From contig DKMQ01000107.1 of NCBI GenBank assembly GCA_002470565.1, positions 10,328 through 52,564 of the forward strand: 42,237 nucleotides of DNA. The letters are read 5' to 3'. A program made the translations under genes and the position numbers. The notes below the pieces were generated by a model that saw only the letters and a list, made by a program, of their open reading frames with translations, did not search any database and was not told the DNA's origin. This DNA is from Oceanospirillaceae bacterium UBA7410. GTDB taxonomy: Bacteria > Pseudomonadota > Gammaproteobacteria > Pseudomonadales > Balneatricaceae. This document shows positions 37,919-42,237 of the stretch, piece by piece (position 1 is the first letter of the stretch; each line of letters opens with the position of its first letter).

Positions 37919-37942
37919 AAAGCCCTCTAAGGAGGGCTTTTT
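37919..37942 (+). terminator. Intrinsic terminator between glnA and glnL
   Basis: AAAGCCCTC, loop TAAG and GAGGGCTTT are followed by a T run. It would limit read-through from the strong glnA promoter into glnLG, as in enterics. Confidence 0.93.
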
Positions 37943-37954
37943 AAGCAAAGCGTG

Positions 37955-37971
37955 TGCACTATTTTGGTGCG
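37955..37971 (+). promoter_or_regulatory. NtrC site in the glnA-glnL gap
   Basis: TGCACTATTTTGGTGCG matches the NtrC consensus at all but the last base. A TATATT at 37973-37978 just downstream could be a -10 box, so bound NtrC would cover the promoter. In enterics NtrC represses glnL from such a site. Confidence 0.85.
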
Positions 37972-38005
37972 CTATATTTTTACAGCGATGATCAAAGGGA
38001 GTGCA

Positions 38006-39079
38006 ATGCCTAATCCACAGCAAACAAGCAACGCTCTAGCCGGCCTGGTTAATCACTTAACTACGGCCATCGTTTTAATTAACGCTCGTATGGAAATTGT
38101 TGCTCTGAACCTAGCTGCCGAAAATTTGTTTCGTGCCAGCCATTATCAGATGCAGCTAGAACCTGTCAGTAACTTATTATTACTTGACCCTCTTTTAAAA
38201 CAGCAGCTAGAGCGCAGCTCAAAACAACAACAATCTTTCACTAGCCGCGACACCCAGATACAACAAACCAATGGTCGGATGTTATGGGTAGACTTGAGCG
38301 TCACCGCAGTGGATGAACACGGCAGCTTGGCCCTAGAAATTCAGCCTTTAGAACGTGTGAAAAAGCTCACGCAAGAAGCCCGCATGTCCACCCAACAGCA
38401 GACATCGGCAAATCTTGTGCGTAACCTTGCCCACGAGATAAAAAACCCCCTAGGTGGAATTCGTGGTGCTGCACAACTCTTACAACGCGAGCTAGACCCC
38501 TCACTCCACGAGTTTACCGACATCATTATCTCTGAAGCTGATCGTTTAAGAGATCTTGTTGACCGGTTAGTTGGCCCACAACGTCAAACGCAAAAGCAAC
38601 GCTACAACATCCACCAAGTGTTGGACAAAATTGAGCAGCTGTTGAAAGCCGAAGCAGGTGAGCAAATACAACTAATACGCGATTATGATCCTAGCTTACC
38701 AGAGCTTCTTATTGACGCTAACCAGATCACTCAAGTGCTGCTAAATGTAGGTCGTAATGCATTACAATCACTGCTTGAGAATGACATTCAGCCTGGACAA
38801 ATCAGCCTAAAAACAAGAGCCGTTAGGCGCTTTACCATAGGCAACACCTGTCATCGTCTCGTGTGTTGTATCAGCATTATTGACAATGGCCCAGGCATAG
38901 CAGCAGATCTTATAGAAGATATTTTTTTCCCCCTAGTCACTCGTCGTGCCCAGGGCACGGGCTTAGGATTAAGTATAGCCCAAAGCCTTATTCAGCAGCA
39001 CCAAGGCCTTATTGAATGTAATAGCCAAAAAGGCCAAACCTGCTTTAATATTTATTTACCCATGGAGAATAACCCATGA
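38006..39079 (+). CDS. glnL: Nitrogen regulation sensor kinase/phosphatase NtrB
   Basis: NtrB phosphorylates or dephosphorylates NtrC under control of the PII protein. The 357-residue cytoplasmic protein has an N-terminal PAS domain (about 8-110), phospho-acceptor His143 in LVRNLAHEIKNPLGG, an N box NVGRNALQSL, IIDNGPGIAADL and GTGLGLSIAQ. The frame is open to a GTG at 37952, but that would place coding sequence over the NtrC site. The ATG at 38006 has AGGGAG just upstream. The stop overlaps the glnG start (ATGA). Confidence 0.96.
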   Translation: MPNPQQTSNALAGLVNHLTTAIVLINARMEIVALNLAAENLFRASHYQMQLEPVSNLLLLDPLLKQQLERSSKQQQSFTSRDTQIQQTNGRMLWVDLSVTAVDEHGSLALEIQPLERVKKLTQEARMSTQQQTSANLVRNLAHEIKNPLGGIRGAAQLLQRELDPSLHEFTDIIISEADRLRDLVDRLVGPQRQTQKQRYNIHQVLDKIEQLLKAEAGEQIQLIRDYDPSLPELLIDANQITQVLLNVGRNALQSLLENDIQPGQISLKTRAVRRFTIGNTCHRLVCCISIIDNGPGIAADLIEDIFFPLVTRRAQGTGLGLSIAQSLIQQHQGLIECNSQKGQTCFNIYLPMENNP

Positions 39080-40467
39080 GCCAAGATGTATGGATTGTAG
39101 ATGATGACCATGCTATTCGCTGGGTGCTAGAGCGCGCCTTACAACAGGCAAAGATAACCAGTCGTAGTTTTGAAAATGGTCAGCAGTTGCTGGACGCACT
39201 TGACTTTGACGCCCCTAATTTAATTATTAGCGACATTCGCATGCCAGGCCTTGATGGCCTAACCCTATTACAACGCCTGCAGCAGCAGGTTGAACATATC
39301 CCCGTCATTATTATGACGGCTCACTCAGATCTAGATAGCGCTGTTGCCTCTTATCAAGGCGGCGCATTTGACTATTTGCCCAAGCCGTTTGACATAAATG
39401 ACGCAGTAGCCTTGACGCAACGAGGCCTGCAACATGCACAACAACAAGCAGTCCCAACAGCACCTGAACCACAAAAGCCTAGCGCTCAAATAATTGGTGA
39501 AGCACCTGCCATGCAAGAAGTGTTTAGAGCTATTGGTCGTCTGTCACAATCCAACATGACGGTCATGATCAATGGTGCCTCAGGCACTGGTAAAGAGCTA
39601 ATTGCTCAAGCGCTGCATCAACACAGCCCAAGAGCTAAGCAGCCTTTTATTCCCTTGAACATGGCTGCGATTCAAAAAGACCTCATCGAATCAGAACTGT
39701 TTGGTCATGAAAAAGGTGCGTTTACAGGCGCGGTTAGCCAGCGTAAAGGCCACTTTGAACAAGCTCATGGGGGCACATTATTGCTCGATGAAATTGGCGA
39801 TATGCCAGCCGAAGCTCAAACCCGACTATTAAGAGTGTTAGCTGATGGCGAGTTTTATCGCGTGGGTGGTCATAATTTAGTCAAAGTAGATGTGCGCATT
39901 ATTGCAGCTACCCATCAAGACTTAACCAAACGTGTAGAGCAAGGATTGTTCCGAGAAGATTTATTTCATAGACTTAATGTTATCCGTATTCCTTTGCCAA
40001 ATCTAAACCAGCGTAGCGAAGATATTCCAGCGTTAGCCAGACACTTTTTAGTGAGTAGCGCCAAAGAGCTTGCGGTTGAAACAAAAACCCTTTCTAGTGC
40101 CGCCGCCGCTCATTTACAAACATTTGATTGGCCTGGCAATGTGCGCCAACTAGAAAATGTATGCCGCTGGTTAAGTGTTATGGGCAGTGGCAACCAAATA
40201 TTAGTGAGTGACCTGCCACCAGAGTTGCATGCACAAACGACCAAACCCAGTGTACAAGACAGTTGGCAAGAAGCTCTTTCAAGATGGTCTAAAAGAGAAT
40301 TGCAACTTAATCAGCAACCACTTTTAGACAAAGCTTTGCCTGCGTTTGAAACCATTATGATTCAAGAAGCCCTTAAGTACACAAATGGCCGCCGCAGAGA
40401 AGCAGCTCAGCTATTGGGCTGGGGCAGGAATACACTCACTAGAAAAATTAACGAGCTTGGGCTTTAG
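39076..40467 (+). CDS. glnG: Nitrogen regulation response regulator NtrC
   Basis: This 463-residue sigma-54 activator has a receiver domain (about 1-120; Asp10, Asp11, phosphorylated Asp53, Lys103). The AAA+ domain has Walker A GASGTGKE at 167-174, the sigma-54 contact loop GAFTGA at 214-219 and LLLDEIGDMP from 236. The Fis-type helix-turn-helix is RREAAQLLGWGRNTLTRK near the C-terminus. The NtrC sites found upstream of glnA and glnL are its likely targets. It overlaps glnL by 4 bases. Confidence 0.97.
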   Translation: MSQDVWIVDDDHAIRWVLERALQQAKITSRSFENGQQLLDALDFDAPNLIISDIRMPGLDGLTLLQRLQQQVEHIPVIIMTAHSDLDSAVASYQGGAFDYLPKPFDINDAVALTQRGLQHAQQQAVPTAPEPQKPSAQIIGEAPAMQEVFRAIGRLSQSNMTVMINGASGTGKELIAQALHQHSPRAKQPFIPLNMAAIQKDLIESELFGHEKGAFTGAVSQRKGHFEQAHGGTLLLDEIGDMPAEAQTRLLRVLADGEFYRVGGHNLVKVDVRIIAATHQDLTKRVEQGLFREDLFHRLNVIRIPLPNLNQRSEDIPALARHFLVSSAKELAVETKTLSSAAAAHLQTFDWPGNVRQLENVCRWLSVMGSGNQILVSDLPPELHAQTTKPSVQDSWQEALSRWSKRELQLNQQPLLDKALPAFETIMIQEALKYTNGRRREAAQLLGWGRNTLTRKINELGL

Positions 40468-40503
40468 CTTCAGTTGTTCAAGTGTGTTGTAATAACGCCA
40501 TCT

Positions 40504-40526
40504 GTAACAAATACTAAGGTTGTTAC
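40504..40526. repeat. Inverted repeat between glnG and trmL
   Basis: GTAACAA (40504-40510) and TTGTTAC (40520-40526) are perfect arms around a 9-base spacer. No T run follows, so it is more likely a protein-binding dyad or weak hairpin than an intrinsic terminator. It lies 56 bases before the trmL start. Confidence 0.5.
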
Positions 40527-40581
40527 TAAAACATTAGTTGATTGTTGAAAGTATACATTTGCCTAGAGACTTAAAAATACC

Positions 40582-41040
40582 ATGTTACACGTTGTACTAT
40601 TTGAACCAGAAATTCCTCCAAATACAGGCAATATTATTCGTCTATGCGCAAATACAGGATTTCAGCTACATTTAATTGAACCCCTAGGCTTTAAACTAGA
40701 AGACAAGGCGCTAAGGCGTGCTGGATTAGATTATCATGAATGGGCGCGCATGCAGGTGCACAAAAGCTACGACGATTTCATTGCAAGTGTAGCGCCTAAA
40801 ACCATCTACGCCATGACTACCAAGGGCAGTGATTGTTTCAGTAAGGCAAAGTTTAAAAAGCATGACGCTTTATTGTTTGGCCCAGAAAGCCGTGGCCTAC
40901 CTGAAGAGATCAGGGAGAGATGTGATGGTAGAATTCGCCTGCCCATGACGGCAGAAAGCCGCAGTTTGAACTTATCAAATTGTGCGGCTATTACAGTTTA
41001 TGAAGCATGGCGCCAACTTAATTACGAAGGCGCAAGCTAA
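40582..41040 (+). CDS. trmL: tRNA (cytidine/uridine-34-2'-O)-methyltransferase
   Basis: This 152-residue SPOUT methyltransferase modifies the wobble base of tRNA-Leu. [15 protein letters not shown] near residues 12-26, [10 protein letters not shown] near 94-103 and the knot region [26 protein letters not shown] near 114-139 are diagnostic. The length matches the family (157 in E. coli). It faces secB with 12 bases between the stop codons. Confidence 0.96.
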   Translation: MLHVVLFEPEIPPNTGNIIRLCANTGFQLHLIEPLGFKLEDKALRRAGLDYHEWARMQVHKSYDDFIASVAPKTIYAMTTKGSDCFSKAKFKKHDALLFGPESRGLPEEIRERCDGRIRLPMTAESRSLNLSNCAAITVYEAWRQLNYEGAS

Positions 41041-41052
41041 GCAAACTAATAT

Positions 41053-41571
41053 TTAGTGAGTTTGTTCTGGAGCAGGTTCGCTTTCTTCACCTGGAGCAGC
41101 TTGAGCAGCTTTTTGAGCCATGTTCTGTGCAAACAAAGCATCAAAATTTACAGGCGCAAGCATTAACGCAGGGAAACTACCACGTTGCACTAAGCTATCA
41201 ACAGCTTCACGAGCATACGGGAATAGAATATTAGGACAAAATGCACCTAATACTTGACCCATAGACTCTTGTGGGACATTGGCAATGTGGAACAAGCCTG
41301 CTTGCTGAACTTCAGTTAAGTAAACCGTCTTATCTTCCGCTTTAGCAGTGATAGTGATACGCAAAACCACCTCAAAAGAAGTTTCGTTAAGCTGGCGGGC
41401 TTGGCTATTTAAATCTACGCTCACTTCTGGCTTCCACTCTGCTGTGAAAGACTGTGGTGAATTAGGTGACTCAAAAGACAAGTCTTTTAGATAGACGCGC
41501 TGAATCATAATTTGTGGTTGGCCACTATTTTCTGGTGCTGGTGCTGCTGCGCCTTTTTCTTCTTCGCTCAT
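41053..41571 (-). CDS. secB: Protein-export chaperone SecB
   Basis: SecB holds precursor proteins unfolded and passes them to SecA. The 172-residue tetramer subunit has [17 protein letters not shown] near residues 23-39, [12 protein letters not shown] near 66-77, [15 protein letters not shown] near 85-99 and [40 protein letters not shown] near 107-146. Acidic, Ala/Pro/Glu-rich tails at both ends are slightly longer than usual. It is the downstream member of the rhodanese-grxC-secB group on the minus strand. Confidence 0.97.
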   Translation of the reverse strand: MSEEEKGAAAPAPENSGQPQIMIQRVYLKDLSFESPNSPQSFTAEWKPEVSVDLNSQARQLNETSFEVVLRITITAKAEDKTVYLTEVQQAGLFHIANVPQESMGQVLGAFCPNILFPYAREAVDSLVQRGSFPALMLAPVNFDALFAQNMAQKAAQAAPGEESEPAPEQTH

Positions 41572-41612
41572 GCTTAATTCTCTTTGATATAATTTATATG
41601 GAGTTACTTCGT

Positions 41613-41897
41613 TTACGAGGCAACTAGCAAGGGATCTAACTTTTGCTGGCGATCCAACAGATACAGTTCATCACAGCCACCAATAGCATCGCCATTGATT
41701 ATAATTTGTGGCACTGAGCGCCGACCTGTAATTTGCATCATGTGTTGACGTAAATCATTACGCTGATCTACATTAATTTCTTCGTAGGCTACGCCTTTGC
41801 TATCAAGCAACCGTTTTGCTCGAAAGCAAAAGCCACATAGATTAGAGCTATAGATCGTCACCTTGTTAGCCGTTTTTGCTGGTGCGTTTTGGGTCAT
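41613..41897 (-). CDS. grxC: Glutaredoxin 3 family protein with a CGFC active site
   Basis: This 94-residue thiol oxidoreductase has [23 protein letters not shown] near residues 13-35, the [22 protein letters not shown] region that binds glutathione, and the usual small thioredoxin fold length. The active site reads CGFC, not the common CPYC, which may alter redox potential. The frame is open to 41972, but the ATG at 41897 (MTQNAPAK) has AAGG about 8 bases upstream. Position between secB and a rhodanese gene is standard for this lineage. Confidence 0.92.
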   Translation of the reverse strand: MTQNAPAKTANKVTIYSSNLCGFCFRAKRLLDSKGVAYEEINVDQRNDLRQHMMQITGRRSVPQIIINGDAIGGCDELYLLDRQQKLDPLLVAS

Positions 41898-41922
41898 GTA
41901 CTTAGCCTTTGTTTTAACGCTA

Positions 41923-42237
41923 TTATTTACGAACAAGTGGCAAATTTTGCCCTGTCCATTCAGCCATACCACCTGCCATACGCGACACGTTAGTGTACTC
42001 TGCCTTTTTTAACAGATTGGCAGCACCAGATGCTGTCTGACCAGTCTTACATATAATAACAATGGGTTTGTTCTTGTGTTTTTCAAGCTCTGACATACGT
42101 TTTGTTAAATCTGCAAAAGGAATGTTTTTAGAACCAATCACACGTCCTGCTTTAAAATCTGCAGGTGTACGAATATCTAACAGTAAAGCATCTTCTGCGT
42201 TGGATAACACAGTGGCTTGTTGGGGAGAAACAGACGG
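41923..42237 (-). CDS. Rhodanese-like domain protein, YibN-type, N-terminus outside the window
   Basis: The frame stays open to the right edge; the first visible residues are PSVSPQQATVLSNAEDALLLDIRTP, so the protein continues upstream. The rhodanese domain has DIRTPADF, the active-site loop CKTGQTASG with the catalytic cysteine, and MAGGMAEWTGQNLPLV at the end. E. coli YibN has the same domain behind one membrane helix and lies beside grxC and secB, so a membrane-anchored sulfurtransferase is likely. The apparent GTG start at 42210 is internal. Confidence 0.9.
   Translation of the reverse strand, partial: PSVSPQQATVLSNAEDALLLDIRTPADFKAGRVIGSKNIPFADLTKRMSELEKHKNKPIVIICKTGQTASGAANLLKKAEYTNVSRMAGGMAEWTGQNLPLVRK

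Overview
The window is a stretch of gammaproteobacterial chromosome with moderate-to-low GC. Its gene content and local orders (rsmD/ftsY-ftsE-ftsX-rpoH, priA-argS-ftsN-like-hslV-hslU, typA, glnA-ntrB-ntrC, trmL, secB-grxC-rhodanese) resemble the Pseudomonas/Oceanospirillales side of the class. A two-subunit AstA pair, a 180-kDa NAD-glutamate dehydrogenase and a polyhydroxyalkanoate-system protein fit a marine Oceanospirillales-like bacterium, but genus is inference. I see no tRNA or rRNA genes, insertion sequence, CRISPR array or prophage.

Layout. 1-2.7 kb: the 5' tip of an L-serine dehydratase gene leaving the window, an SDR oxidoreductase, a MarC/YhgN membrane protein and a GlxA/ArgR-type AraC regulator. 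2.9-15.3 kb: an arginine/glutamate catabolic block, gdhB, astC, an M20 metallopeptidase-like hydrolase, two AstA subunits, astD and astB. Together these would take arginine to succinylglutamate and glutamate to 2-oxoglutarate. The usual final enzyme, AstE, is absent here, and the M20 hydrolase sits where a desuccinylase would be useful. 15.3-20.1 kb: rsmD divergent from ftsYEX and rpoH. 20.1-25.8 kb: tesA divergent from an ABC exporter pair (ybbA-ybbP), then a SulP transporter whose start codon lies in a long inverted repeat. 25.9-33.0 kb: rpmE divergent from priA, argS, a SPOR protein and hslVU. 33.0-36.0 kb: a PHA-system protein, a small lipoprotein and typA, all on the minus strand. 36.0-40.5 kb: the nitrogen regulon core glnA-glnL-glnG. 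40.5 kb to the end: trmL facing secB-grxC-rhodanese.

Regulation is unusually legible. A textbook sigma-32 promoter precedes hslVU, and rpoH itself is 11 kb away. A textbook sigma-54 promoter with two NtrC sites 32 bp apart precedes glnA, and a further NtrC site lies between glnA and glnL. Several strong intrinsic terminators separate the blocks. The two most interesting items are the M20 hydrolase embedded in the arginine succinyltransferase operon and the start-codon-sequestering hairpin of the SulP gene. The rpmE leader, with a perfect palindrome and a hairpinned Shine-Dalgarno sequence, comes next.
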